A DNA stretch of 64,000 nucleotides, from contig CALUXW010000005.1 in NCBI GenBank assembly GCA_944324865.1, positions 1 through 64,000 on the forward strand, written 5' to 3'. Source of the DNA: Candidatus Gastranaerophilales bacterium (GTDB lineage: Bacteria; Cyanobacteriota; Vampirovibrionia; Gastranaerophilales; Gastranaerophilaceae). Positions 34,681-44,398 of this stretch are shown piece by piece. The position numbers were made by a program, and so were the translations under genes. Position 1 is the first letter of the stretch. The number at the start of each line of letters is the position of its first letter. The notes beneath the pieces were generated by a model. It was given only the letters and a program-made list of their open reading frames with translations, did no database searches and was not told the DNA's origin.

Positions 34681-35595
34681 TTATGCTCTCGGGTGAGTGG
34701 CATTATAAACTTCTTTTAAATGTTGAGTTGATACGTGAGTATAAATTTGCGTATTAGAAATACTTGCATGTCCCAATAACTCTTGTACTACCCTTAAGTC
34801 TGCACCGTTTTCAATTAAGTGTGTTGCAAAACTGTGACGAAAAACGTGTGGAGTTACATGTTTTGGTAAATTAATTTTTTCAACAACTTCGTTTATAACA
34901 TTCCTTATAGTCTTTGTTTGAAGACGATAACCGGTATTGTTTATAAAAACAGGGGAATCTTCATCTTGCAAAGGTACCGGAAACCCTTTTGGAATAAGAG
35001 CTCTTGCACTTTCAATATAGCGTTCGAGATAATTTTTAGCTCTGTCTGTAATAAGTATTATTCGTTCCTTTGAGCCCTTTCCAAAAACTCTTATCTCATT
35101 ATTTTCTAAGTTTAAATCCCCAAAGTTCAGCCCCGAAAGTTCGGAAATACGCATTCCGCTTGCCCATAAAAGCTCCAATATAGTTCGGTTTCTGTATCCT
35201 GCAGGAGTTTCAATCTTTGTGTTATTCAAAATCTGTTCCACTTCATCAGGGGTTAAAAATTTAGGTAATGATTTTGGACGCTTTGGATTTGTCAGGCTCA
35301 TTGCAGGGTTTGATTCAACCTTTCTTTCACGGTACAGGTATTTATAAAAAGTTCTCAATGAAGCTATTTTTCTGGCAAGTGTGGTTTTTTTGTAATTGAA
35401 TTTTTGTATAAAATGCAAATACTCCCTAATTTTTGGAAGATCAATATCTTCACAAGAGGTTTCATCCATCCAGACAAGAAAACTTAAAATGTCCGAACAA
35501 TAGGCTTTTGCAGTGTGTTTTGAAAAATTCTTTTCTGCAATGATGTATGATTTAAAATCTTCTAAATCCTGTTTTGAAGTTGCGTTAATCCCCAT
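34681..35595 (-). CDS. Tyrosine recombinase of the XerC/XerD type, second copy
   Basis: 304 residues with N-terminal core-binding domain and catalytic domain: Arg in ASGMRISEL, Lys in GKGSKER, HVFRHSFATH, LLGHASISNTQ and Tyr in IYTHVS. With the gene at 16507-17364 it makes the two-recombinase set expected for dif/XerCD chromosome-dimer resolution. The ATG at 35595 lacks an AGGAG site. A single TTTTCTACA, the origin-type sequence, lies directly before the start (35596-35604). Confidence 0.9.
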   Translation of the reverse strand: MGINATSKQDLEDFKSYIIAEKNFSKHTAKAYCSDILSFLVWMDETSCEDIDLPKIREYLHFIQKFNYKKTTLARKIASLRTFYKYLYRERKVESNPAMSLTNPKRPKSLPKFLTPDEVEQILNNTKIETPAGYRNRTILELLWASGMRISELSGLNFGDLNLENNEIRVFGKGSKERIILITDRAKNYLERYIESARALIPKGFPVPLQDEDSPVFINNTGYRLQTKTIRNVINEVVEKINLPKHVTPHVFRHSFATHLIENGADLRVVQELLGHASISNTQIYTHVSTQHLKEVYNATHPRA

Positions 35596-35696
35596 TTTTC
35601 TACACCGTTTACATTATTGCTTTTTTACGGATACTATTATACAATATTTTTATAATAATTAAAATAGTCAATTTATAATCGGTTGCAGGAGAAAAC

Positions 35697-37550
35697 ATGA
35701 ATTATAAAAAATTATTGATATCATCAATTGTCGTTATGGCTGCTTTATCCTCACAGGTTTTTGCAAAAGAACTTCAGGCTCAAGTACAAAAAAATACTGC
35801 AAATTCAGTTAAACAAACTTCTGTTGCACCTTCTCAGTCAGCAACACAAGTTTATCCGGAAATTGCAAGACTTATCGAATATAATCATTGCACTGAAGCT
35901 GATCAGAAAATTCGTGAATTGCTCAATTTAAAACCAAATGATGTTAATTTGTTGGCCTTAAGAACAGTTTCAATGGCAAAACAACATAAATTGGATCCTG
36001 CACAAAAAGAACTTGATAAACTGTTGAAACAGTATCCTAAAAATCCGACTTTGCACTATGCTCAAGGTTTGGTTTATTTACAGAGAACTACATCTTCGGA
36101 TGTTGACTATATCAAGAACACAAAAGAACTTATAAATTCATCACTAAGAGAATTTGTGGCAGCGGTTAATTTAAATCCTAAATATTACGAAGCATACAAC
36201 GCAATGGGTGTTGCTACTTTAAAATTAGGTAATACTAACGATGCTATGGATTTATTTAATACAGCAATAAAAATTAATTCATCATTTGCAACAGCTTACG
36301 ATAACATAGGTGTTGTTGAAATGATGAATGGAAATTTAGATTCTGCAGAGAATTATTTTAATAAGGCAATGAAATATAATTCCCATAACCCTACAGCTTG
36401 GTATCATATGGCTCAGGTAGAAACTCGCAGAGGAAATTATTCAAAAGCATTAACATGGGTTAACCACTCAGTGCATGTTAATCCAAATTCTTCTCCTGCT
36501 TTAACTTTACAGGGTGAATTATATTTGAAACAAGGCAATCAGGCAGCAGCTATAAATTCTTTCAGAAAAGCTCAAATTGTAAAACCTGAAAATGCAAGAC
36601 CTTATTTGAATTTAGCAACGATTTATGAAAATCGTGCGGATGAAGAATTTGCTATGGAGCAGTTAAAGACTGCTATTGCAATTAATCCTGGATATAATGA
36701 AGGACGTTTAAAGATTGCAAATATGGCTCTTCATATCAAGAAATATGATCAGGCTCTCGATTATTATTCAAAACTCGTTGGTGATGCAGAATATAATGAT
36801 GATGCTATAATCGGACTTGCTAATACTTACTATGAAATGGCTAAGGAAAGAGGAGCAAACGAAGGTATAGCAACTAATAAAGAAGTTTATCTTGCATACG
36901 ATTATGTTAACAAAGCAATTGAACAGTGCCCTGATGATTTGAAGTTGCATCTTGCAAAATTAAAACTTGCAAGATTGGTTCACCAGGCACCTTTAGCTAA
37001 AGATAGTCTTAATTATATTATTCAAGCTGCGGGTAACAACCTTATGGACAGTGTAATTAAGGGTGAAGCTTACCTTGCTATGGGCAGAGAAAAAGATGCT
37101 GTTTATACATTTGAAAATGCAATTAATTTCTCAACTTCAGTAGACGATGATTTGTATCTTGCAGAAATTCTTGTACATAATAAGCAATTTAGAACGGCAA
37201 GACAGGCATTGCAAAAGGCATTAATGAAAGACCCAGATAACGTTATTGCTAAAAACGGAATAGGTTATATTAATCTTTGTGAGATCAAATCAAATGAATT
37301 CTTTGATATTGCACAAAGACAATATCAGGAAAAGAATTATGCATCGGCAATTGAATACTGTAACCGTGCTATAGATTTTTATCATAACAGTTCACAGATA
37401 GCAAAATTGAAGGCTATGTCTTATGAAAAAGAATTAAACTATAGAGGTGCGGTAAAATATTATCAGCAATACTTGGCAATGAACCCGAATGCAGCTGATA
37501 AAGTTGATGTACAAAAGAAAATAGAAAAATATAAAGTAAAAGCCAAATAA
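35697..37550 (+). CDS. Exported TPR-repeat protein
   Basis: 617 residues with a signal peptide (MNYKKLLISSIVVMAALSSQVFA). From about residue 45 it is built almost wholly of tetratricopeptide repeats; at least six are clear between about 160 and 350 (for example YNAMGVATLKLGNTNDAM, YDNIGVVEMMNGNLDSAE), and more degenerate ones follow to the end. TPR arrays bind partner proteins; in the periplasm they often serve secretion or cell-wall machines. GCAGGAG precedes the ATG. A small gene follows after 19 nt. Confidence 0.88.
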   Translation: MNYKKLLISSIVVMAALSSQVFAKELQAQVQKNTANSVKQTSVAPSQSATQVYPEIARLIEYNHCTEADQKIRELLNLKPNDVNLLALRTVSMAKQHKLDPAQKELDKLLKQYPKNPTLHYAQGLVYLQRTTSSDVDYIKNTKELINSSLREFVAAVNLNPKYYEAYNAMGVATLKLGNTNDAMDLFNTAIKINSSFATAYDNIGVVEMMNGNLDSAENYFNKAMKYNSHNPTAWYHMAQVETRRGNYSKALTWVNHSVHVNPNSSPALTLQGELYLKQGNQAAAINSFRKAQIVKPENARPYLNLATIYENRADEEFAMEQLKTAIAINPGYNEGRLKIANMALHIKKYDQALDYYSKLVGDAEYNDDAIIGLANTYYEMAKERGANEGIATNKEVYLAYDYVNKAIEQCPDDLKLHLAKLKLARLVHQAPLAKDSLNYIIQAAGNNLMDSVIKGEAYLAMGREKDAVYTFENAINFSTSVDDDLYLAEILVHNKQFRTARQALQKALMKDPDNVIAKNGIGYINLCEIKSNEFFDIAQRQYQEKNYASAIEYCNRAIDFYHNSSQIAKLKAMSYEKELNYRGAVKYYQQYLAMNPNAADKVDVQKKIEKYKVKAK

Positions 37551-37569
37551 TTAAACCACTAACCGGGAT

Positions 37570-37827
37570 ATGAAAAAATTCGATATAAGGAAAACATTTG
37601 AAATATTTCTGAGAGAGCCCATCAGCGTATTAACTGAGGGGCTGTTTCAGCTTGTAAGTATTGAAAATAATATTTTTAATAAAAAGCCTTATGTAAACGT
37701 GGATTTTGTAAATAAGAAAACTCAAATCACAGTTGTTAACAGTGAAAAAATGTACAATTTGTTCCAGAAAATTTTGTTTAAGAAGAAGCTAGAAGAACAG
37801 AAGGAAAAAATCTTAAATACAAAATAA
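37570..37827 (+). CDS. Small basic protein downstream of the TPR gene, unknown
   Basis: 85 residues, basic, no signal or membrane helix: MKKFDIRKTFEIFLREPIS then a beta-like central part (YVNVDFVNKKTQITVV) and a Lys/Glu-rich C-terminal helix. GGGA lies 7 nt before the ATG. It is probably co-transcribed with the TPR gene. No family recognised. Confidence 0.55.
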   Translation: MKKFDIRKTFEIFLREPISVLTEGLFQLVSIENNIFNKKPYVNVDFVNKKTQITVVNSEKMYNLFQKILFKKKLEEQKEKILNTK

Positions 37828-37828
37828 C

Positions 37829-38458
37829 TTAAATATCGAAGAAAATTTCGTGTTCCCCGACATTTGTCATTTTACATTGATTAGGATTTTTTGTATCAAA
37901 TTGAAAAATATTTGCGGTTGAAAACCCGGCAGGTCTGTTTTGTCTTTGATAGGGAATAATTTGTTCTTCATAATTATGTTTGAAAAATTTGTCAAAAACA
38001 GTTCTTATTTTGCTGAAGAGATTGTTGACGCAAGGCTTTAATCCTTCTTCACTCATATATCCCGGAACATTGTAGAAAACCTTTGCTTTATATTTTTTGT
38101 CAAAATACGCACCGTATGTTTTAAGTTGTTTTTCCATTGTTTTTATTTGTTCTACCTGTGAAAACTCAGAAGGGCCGTAATGTGAAAGCATTACAATAGG
38201 ATATCCGTCTTTATTTCTGGATATCAAAGCCACTGAATTGCAGCTTGCCAATCCGTCAGTGAAGATGGTATTAACTCCATCAGGCAATATTTGTGCTGTT
38301 TTACATTCATTCATCCCGACATAAATAACACCTTCAGGATTATCAAACTTCATTTTATGCAAAACCATTTCGGGCATTTTCATAATATTTTCTCTGGTTT
38401 TGACTATAGATTTTGTTAGAGGAGGAATGTTTGGTCTTGTTAAATTTAAAATGCTCAT
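37829..38458 (-). CDS. CheD-like Cys/His hydrolase candidate
   Basis: 209 residues, no signal peptide. The central part has YVGMNECKTAQILPDGV, then T-D-G-L-A-S-C-N, and 20 residues after that Cys MLSHYGP. The spacing and GLxSC resemble CheD chemoreceptor deamidases (GLGSC then His), which share a fold with CNF1-type toxin deamidases. No chemotaxis gene is in the window. The extra ends differ from CheD. So this may be a CheD-fold deamidase acting on another protein. Inference from motif only. Confidence 0.45.
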   Translation of the reverse strand: MSILNLTRPNIPPLTKSIVKTRENIMKMPEMVLHKMKFDNPEGVIYVGMNECKTAQILPDGVNTIFTDGLASCNSVALISRNKDGYPIVMLSHYGPSEFSQVEQIKTMEKQLKTYGAYFDKKYKAKVFYNVPGYMSEEGLKPCVNNLFSKIRTVFDKFFKHNYEEQIIPYQRQNRPAGFSTANIFQFDTKNPNQCKMTNVGEHEIFFDI

Positions 38459-38566
38459 AATTTTTCCCTTTGTCTACAGAAAATAAAATTAAAAATATAA
38501 AAAATTGCCTAAATTTTAAAAATTTGTTTTACAAAGTTTACAAATTAAATCTCAGAAATTTTATGT

Positions 38567-38572
38567 TACTAT
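38567..38572 (+). promoter_or_regulatory. -10-like box TACTAT of engB, leaderless geometry
   Basis: TGT-TACTAT (extended -10) ends 6 nt before the ATG at 38579. Confidence 0.5.
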
Positions 38573-38578
38573 AAATTT

Positions 38579-39148
38579 ATGACTAAATATATGCAGGCAA
38601 AATTTTTAATAAGTGCAGAAAAACTCTCTCAGTGTCCGAATTATACACTGCCTGAATACCCGCTTTTAGGTCGTTCGAATGTCGGGAAGTCTTCTTTTAT
38701 CAATGCACTTGCCAATCAAAAAAAGTTAGCAAAAACCTCGAATACTCCTGGTAAAACAAGACTGATAAATTTCTTTCAATTTTCAGATAAATTCATGATA
38801 GCAGATTTGCCGGGTTACGGTTATGCAAAGGTCTCTAAAGAAGCCCAAGATAAATGGCAGAAGTATTTGGAAGAATATCTTTTGAAAAGAGAACAAATAT
38901 CATCTTTGATACAGTTAATTGATGGCAGACATGAAATTCAAAAAAATGATTATCAAATGAGAGAATGGGTTGAAGCTTATAATTTACCTATTTTTACCAT
39001 TGTGACAAAAATGGATTATGTCCCAAAATCTAAAACATTAAATGTAATCAAATATGTAGAAAAAGAATTTGGCGGAACTGTTTTACCCTTTAGTGCCGAA
39101 GATCATAGGTACAATGAAAAAATATTTGAACATATATTGGGAAACTAA
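38579..39148 (+). CDS. engB: GTP-binding protein EngB (YihA/YsxC)
   Basis: Ribosome-assembly GTPase of 189 residues, normal length. G1 GRSNVGKS at about 31-38, G2 TSNTPGKT, G3 DLPGYGYA, G4 TKMD, G5 FSAED. It works in maturation of the large ribosomal subunit, as does Der. The mRNA is predicted leaderless. Confidence 0.95.
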   Translation: MTKYMQAKFLISAEKLSQCPNYTLPEYPLLGRSNVGKSSFINALANQKKLAKTSNTPGKTRLINFFQFSDKFMIADLPGYGYAKVSKEAQDKWQKYLEEYLLKREQISSLIQLIDGRHEIQKNDYQMREWVEAYNLPIFTIVTKMDYVPKSKTLNVIKYVEKEFGGTVLPFSAEDHRYNEKIFEHILGN

Positions 39149-39252
39149 AAATTCTTATTTTGAAATAATTTCCACTAAATAGAGGATTAAACCTTATTAA
39201 CGTTAAGTTAAAATGTAAATGGGTTAAGTAATATCTTTTAGGAGTGGCTTTT

Positions 39253-39465
39253 ATGGAGGAAATTTTTTATCCGCAAAATAACGGTGAGATTTCAAGTTCT
39301 ATTACTCAAAGCTGGACTGAACAGGCTATGGAATGCTATTCCATAAAGTGTGATTGTACAAAATGTTCATTAAAAAACGGAAACTATTCCTTTAAATGTC
39401 AGATGCCGAAGGTTATTGATATTCTAATCGGCTCTGTTGGAAAACCGCATACCAACCCCGCATAA
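39253..39465 (+). CDS. Small Cys-rich protein, unknown
   Basis: 70 residues from ATG 39253 (AGGAG 8 nt before it; a GTG at 39244 is too close to that site). It contains CYSIKCDCTKC and, 13 residues on, KCQMPKVI, a CxC-x2-C...C set that may bind zinc or form an iron-sulphur site. The C terminus ends GKPHTNPA. It is acidic at the start. No family recognised. A terminator follows. Confidence 0.6.
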   Translation: MEEIFYPQNNGEISSSITQSWTEQAMECYSIKCDCTKCSLKNGNYSFKCQMPKVIDILIGSVGKPHTNPA

Positions 39466-39504
39466 TGTATGGCTCCTTTTATTTGAAGACCAAATGTAAT
39501 TCTC

Positions 39505-39535
39505 AGACGGATTTTTTTTAATCCGTCTTATTTTT
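39505..39535 (+). terminator. Terminator after the small Cys-rich gene
   Basis: AGACGGAT (39505-39512) pairs with ATCCGTCT (39521-39528), then TATTTTT. Confidence 0.85.
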
Positions 39536-39538
39536 CGC

Positions 39539-39566
39539 AAAAAAAACGCCGATTTTCGGCCGGCGT
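39539..39566 (-). terminator. Terminator for the leftward unit at 39641-40123
   Basis: On the minus strand ACGCCG and CGGCGT form a stem around GCCGAAAAT, followed by a run of eight T. It is the partner of the rightward terminator next to it. Confidence 0.85.
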
Positions 39567-39640
39567 AAATGTATATATATGTATTGTTATGAAATTTTAC
39601 TATCCCAAATCTCGGTAGCTGTTCTTCTTAACAGTAGGTT

Positions 39641-39853
39641 TTATTTTGAAAAACCATTGTTGTAAAAATTTACAAGTTTTGCAAGATGCCATTCTTTTGC
39701 ATCGAGTTCATCTATTTTATTTTTAATGTCTTCAAGCTCTGCAAGTAAAGTTGTTAAATCCTTACGTTGTGGAGTTTGTGGGACAAAATGTTCCTCATCT
39801 TCGCACCACGAAATAGGAAAACAATTGTTTTCAAAAAGTTCTTTGCTATTCAT
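39641..39853 (-). CDS. Small coiled-coil protein, unknown
   Basis: 70 residues. The N-terminal part is acidic with CFPISWCEDEEHF; the C-terminal 45 residues are a probable coiled coil (LLAELEDIKNKIDELDAKEW). GGAG precedes the ATG. It is the second gene of a leftward pair ended by a clear terminator. No family recognised. Confidence 0.55.
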   Translation of the reverse strand: MNSKELFENNCFPISWCEDEEHFVPQTPQRKDLTTLLAELEDIKNKIDELDAKEWHLAKLVNFYNNGFSK

Positions 39854-39901
39854 TGCACACTCCTTTTTTAATAGGGAATTAGTGACATGTAGTTTTTAAA
39901 T

Positions 39902-40123
39902 TTAAACATTCTTCTTTTGATATTGAGTGATAAAAGAATGAATCATATCAACCAAATCAAAGTTTCCGTATTTAAACGCATAGGGTTTATTTGAATATTC
40001 GCTGTCAGTTATTCTTTGCAGCTCTCTAACTTGTTGATAATCAAGTGAATTAAAATCAAAACTTGTCATTTCACCATAATCTACCATCAAATCTTCAACA
40101 TCTGTAAAGTTTTTGTCTTCCAT
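39902..40123 (-). CDS. Small acidic protein, unknown
   Basis: 73 residues, acidic, with no signal or membrane segment. DYQQVRELQRITDSEY and FDLVDMIHSFITQYQ look helical. AAGGAG lies 8 nt before the ATG. It probably shares a transcript with the 70-residue gene 48 nt downstream. Confidence 0.55.
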   Translation of the reverse strand: MEDKNFTDVEDLMVDYGEMTSFDFNSLDYQQVRELQRITDSEYSNKPYAFKYGNFDLVDMIHSFITQYQKKNV

Positions 40124-40297
40124 GAGTACACACTCCTTATAAATCTATCAACAAATTCTTTATCGGAATTTTTTTTGCAAACTTTAAATATTTTGATTGT
40201 TTCGTTACATATTTTTACAAATCATTCATTTAGAGGTTTGACTTTTTAATCAAAATCATTAACATAGAACCAGAGAGGTAGAATTTGAGGGCGTAGT

Positions 40298-40846
40298 ATG
40301 GCTAATAATAATCTTCTTGCCGGAGTTTATGCCGGATTAACAAATACATATTCTTATCTTGCATCACAATATCCAAACGGTTTGACTTTGGAAAATTTAA
40401 CTGAAGCAAGAACAAATACTTCAAATTTGGGTGCTTTAAATCAAACTTTTGCATCGTATTTGCAAAACAATTTTGCATCTATTGACAATGATGGTGATGG
40501 GGTTATAACTTCTGATGAAATGAGTAATCTCTCAAACAGAATATCAACCCAGGGCTTGACAAGAGCTGAACTTACACAACTTTATGCATCGGGTTGTTCG
40601 GGGCTTTCTGAAAGTACAATGTCAAAAATTCTTGAACATTTCGATGAAATGGATACTAACCATGACGGAAGAATTACAAGTGCAGAGATTTCAGCTTACG
40701 ATGTTAATTGTGCAAGAATGGAAGTCGAGGATGAATTTAACAATCGTCGTGCTACTGACATGTCTGTTTTTTATGGTGATAGTTCGTCTTCTTCATCTGA
40801 CACGTACAGTTTGTTAAGCTATAAGTATAAATCAAATAATGATTAA
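40298..40846 (+). CDS. EF-hand calcium-binding protein
   Basis: 182 residues, no evident signal peptide. Two canonical EF-hand loops are present: DNDGDGVITSDE (about residues 68-79) and DTNHDGRITSAE (about 117-128), each with D at 1, D/N at 3, D at 5, G at 6, I at 8 and E at 12. The C terminus is Ser-rich (DSSSSSSDTYSLL). It should bind two Ca2+ ions and may act as a calcium buffer or sensor. It is a single-gene unit closed by a terminator. Confidence 0.85.
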   Translation: MANNNLLAGVYAGLTNTYSYLASQYPNGLTLENLTEARTNTSNLGALNQTFASYLQNNFASIDNDGDGVITSDEMSNLSNRISTQGLTRAELTQLYASGCSGLSESTMSKILEHFDEMDTNHDGRITSAEISAYDVNCARMEVEDEFNNRRATDMSVFYGDSSSSSSDTYSLLSYKYKSNND

Positions 40847-40884
40847 CTAAACACACACTTTAACTTAGTAACGTTTTGGAAAGG

Positions 40885-40916
40885 AAATGACTCCCAAAAA
40901 GGAGTCATTTATTTTA
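40885..40916 (+). terminator. Terminator after the EF-hand gene
   Basis: AAATGACTCC (40885-40894) pairs with GGAGTCATTT (40901-40910), then ATTTTATT. It sits between convergent genes. Confidence 0.88.
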
Positions 40917-40937
40917 TTGTTTAATAACAAATTATAT

Positions 40938-42275
<1,338 letters not shown>

Positions 42276-42348
42276 TTAACTTTGCAAGTGGTTATATGGT
42301 GAAAACAAATAATTAGAAAATATTGAGAATAATCTTTTAAGTTATTTT

Positions 42349-43731
42349 TTAATTGTTTGTTAAATAGCTGTGAATTTTATTTTTAACTTTGTATATAACA
42401 TGTTTAATACTTCCAAAATATCCGAAAAACATTATTGCAGAAGCACTAATCCAAGCAATTGGACCTGCATAAAATATCCCGATATAACCAAATTTTATTG
42501 CAAGGAAAACAGCCGCAAAGATTCTCATAACAAGTTCTGCTATGCAAGCCAATAATGGGAAAATGGTTTCCCCCATACCTTGCAGGGCATTCCTGTAAAT
42601 GAAGATTTGTCCCAGAAAGAAGTAAAATATAGTGCTTATTAAAAGATATTTATGTGCAATATCAATAACCTCTTTTACTTTTGTTCCGATAAAAGCTTCA
42701 ATAATATCCGTACCCCATATTCTCATGATAAAAGCCATTAAAATGCTTATAATTATATTAATTGTAGAAGTTTTTATAACACCTAATCTAATCCTTTTGA
42801 ATTTTCTTGCACCGAAGTTTTGAGCAACATAAGCCGCCAAAGCAACCCCGAAAGACATCATAGGCATTGTCGCAATTTGTTCAATTCTTAATGCTGCGGT
42901 GAAAGCTGCAATTACGTTGGATCCAAAAGAATTACATACACTTTGTATTACAAGGACGCTTAATCCTATTATAGAAAATTGGATTGCCATAGGTACTCCA
43001 ACCTGTAAATGTTCATAAACAGAATTATAAAAATCTTTGTCAAATTTTATATACCATTCATTTCTTCTTATGTGTAGTATTGGAAACTTGTATTTAATAA
43101 AGAACAAACAAAGTATAACAGACACAGCTTGTGATAAAATTACGGCAATGGCTGAGCCCGGAACTCCAAGATGAAAAATTTGTATAAAAACTAGTGCAAG
43201 TATAATATTTATTAAAGACGCAACAATTAGAAAATACAAAGGTGTTTTGCTATCTCCAAGTGCCCTAATGATACTGGATAACATATTATACATTGTAGTT
43301 ACAATCAAGCCAATTATAATAATTTCAACGTACCAAAAAGCATTTTGATAAATGTTATCAGGAACATTCATTAAGTGCAAAATAGGGTTAATCAATACAC
43401 TGCAAACAACTGAAAAAATTAGTGTAACAACCGTACTCAATATAGTTGAAACAATGAAAGAGTTTTTGACCCCCTGAATATCCTTTGCCCCATATCTTTG
43501 TCCTGTAATTACAGCAAACCCGTTTGTCAAACCGACAATAATGAATGTAATTAGAAAAAATAAAGGAGCTACTGCCCCGACAGCAGCAAACGATTCAACC
43601 CCTAAAGTCCTTCCGACGATTACCAAATCTGCTATATTATACAATTGTTGGAAGATGTTTCCGATTAATAAAGGTACGGAAAATACAAGAATATGCTTTA
43701 AGGGGTCTCCTTTTGTCATGTCGGTAATCAT
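42349..43731 (-). CDS. MATE-family efflux transporter
   Basis: 460 residues with 12 hydrophobic helices in two halves. The N terminus MTKGDPLKHILVFSVPLLIGNIFQQLYNIADLVIVGRTLG is the MATE signature (given here in two parts: FSVPLLIGNIFQQLYN and DLVIVGRTLG). The second half has the matching GVPMAIQFSI and GVALAAYVAQNFGA. The family exports cationic compounds with Na+ or H+. Substrate is unknown. Confidence 0.92.
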   Translation of the reverse strand: MITDMTKGDPLKHILVFSVPLLIGNIFQQLYNIADLVIVGRTLGVESFAAVGAVAPLFFLITFIIVGLTNGFAVITGQRYGAKDIQGVKNSFIVSTILSTVVTLIFSVVCSVLINPILHLMNVPDNIYQNAFWYVEIIIIGLIVTTMYNMLSSIIRALGDSKTPLYFLIVASLINIILALVFIQIFHLGVPGSAIAVILSQAVSVILCLFFIKYKFPILHIRRNEWYIKFDKDFYNSVYEHLQVGVPMAIQFSIIGLSVLVIQSVCNSFGSNVIAAFTAALRIEQIATMPMMSFGVALAAYVAQNFGARKFKRIRLGVIKTSTINIIISILMAFIMRIWGTDIIEAFIGTKVKEVIDIAHKYLLISTIFYFFLGQIFIYRNALQGMGETIFPLLACIAELVMRIFAAVFLAIKFGYIGIFYAGPIAWISASAIMFFGYFGSIKHVIYKVKNKIHSYLTNN

Positions 43732-43898
43732 AAAAAATACCCTTTATCAAAATAACTCTCCAGAATTATTATAACTAAAAATCATTTCCAAATTCAACAA
43801 AAAATAAAAAAGGCTTGAAATTTAAAATTTTTTATGAGAACATGGGGCTTGTCGGTTGGCAATGTTTCTGATTGACCGATTTATAAAGTAAATAATAT

Positions 43899-43972
43899 GG
43901 CAAGGTAGCTCAGTTGGTGAGAGCGCACGGCTCATACCCGTGAGGTCGAGAGTTCGAATCTCTCCCTTGCTA
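43899..43972 (+). tRNA. tRNA-Met (anticodon CAT), elongator type
   Basis: Acceptor GGCAAGG/CCTTGCT (one G-U at the end), D arm GCTC/GAGC, anticodon stem CACGG/CCGTG with loop CTCATAC (CAT), T arm GAGAG TTCGAAT CTCTC, discriminator A. CCA is not encoded. The sequence around the anticodon matches bacterial elongator tRNA-Met rather than tRNA-Ile2 or initiator. The accessory region starts right after it. Confidence 0.93.
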
Positions 43973-44398
43973 TTTTTATTTATTAAGTATAGTAAGACTT
44001 TTGGATTTAATACTATTGTAAAAGAACACATGGTTTGATTATTTGTTACAGATGGTTTGTGTAATGTATTAGAGACTTTTGAATGGCAGTCAATATAAAC
44101 TAACCGCCCACACTGTCGCCCATAGAGGTGATTTTTTAGTGTTGAGATTTGTGGGGCAATTTTTGCACTTTTGTCTCCATTCTTGCACTCTTTTGCACCA
44201 AGTTTCAAAATTTTTTATTTCAAATCGCCCAAACACCCCACCACATCAACCTCTCTCCGAGTGCAAAACAGTTCAAGAAAGTGCAAAAATAATTTGTCTC
44301 ACAAATTAAGATGTGTCGAAATGTCTCTGAGATTGAGACTTAGGACTTGATATTTCCCTCAACAAGAGCGATTAATGTGTGTGTAAGGATTTTTAAAT
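43973..44398. other. Gene-free stretch with repeats upstream of the transposase gene
   Basis: No supportable gene in 426 bp. It contains TTTTGCAC-type octamers at 44161, 44191 and (7 of 8) 44182, and their inverse GTGCAAAA at 44261 and 44281. It also contains TGTGTCGAAATG at 44312, which recurs inverted at 48957-48968. Repeated short sites like these are usual at ends of Mu- and Tn7-like elements, where transposase binds. The stretch is also less AT-biased than the core chromosome. Confidence 0.55.

Noticed and set aside
43822-44208. 128-codon frame on the minus strand
   Set aside because: It runs through the tRNA-Met gene in reverse and has no ribosome site or protein-like composition.
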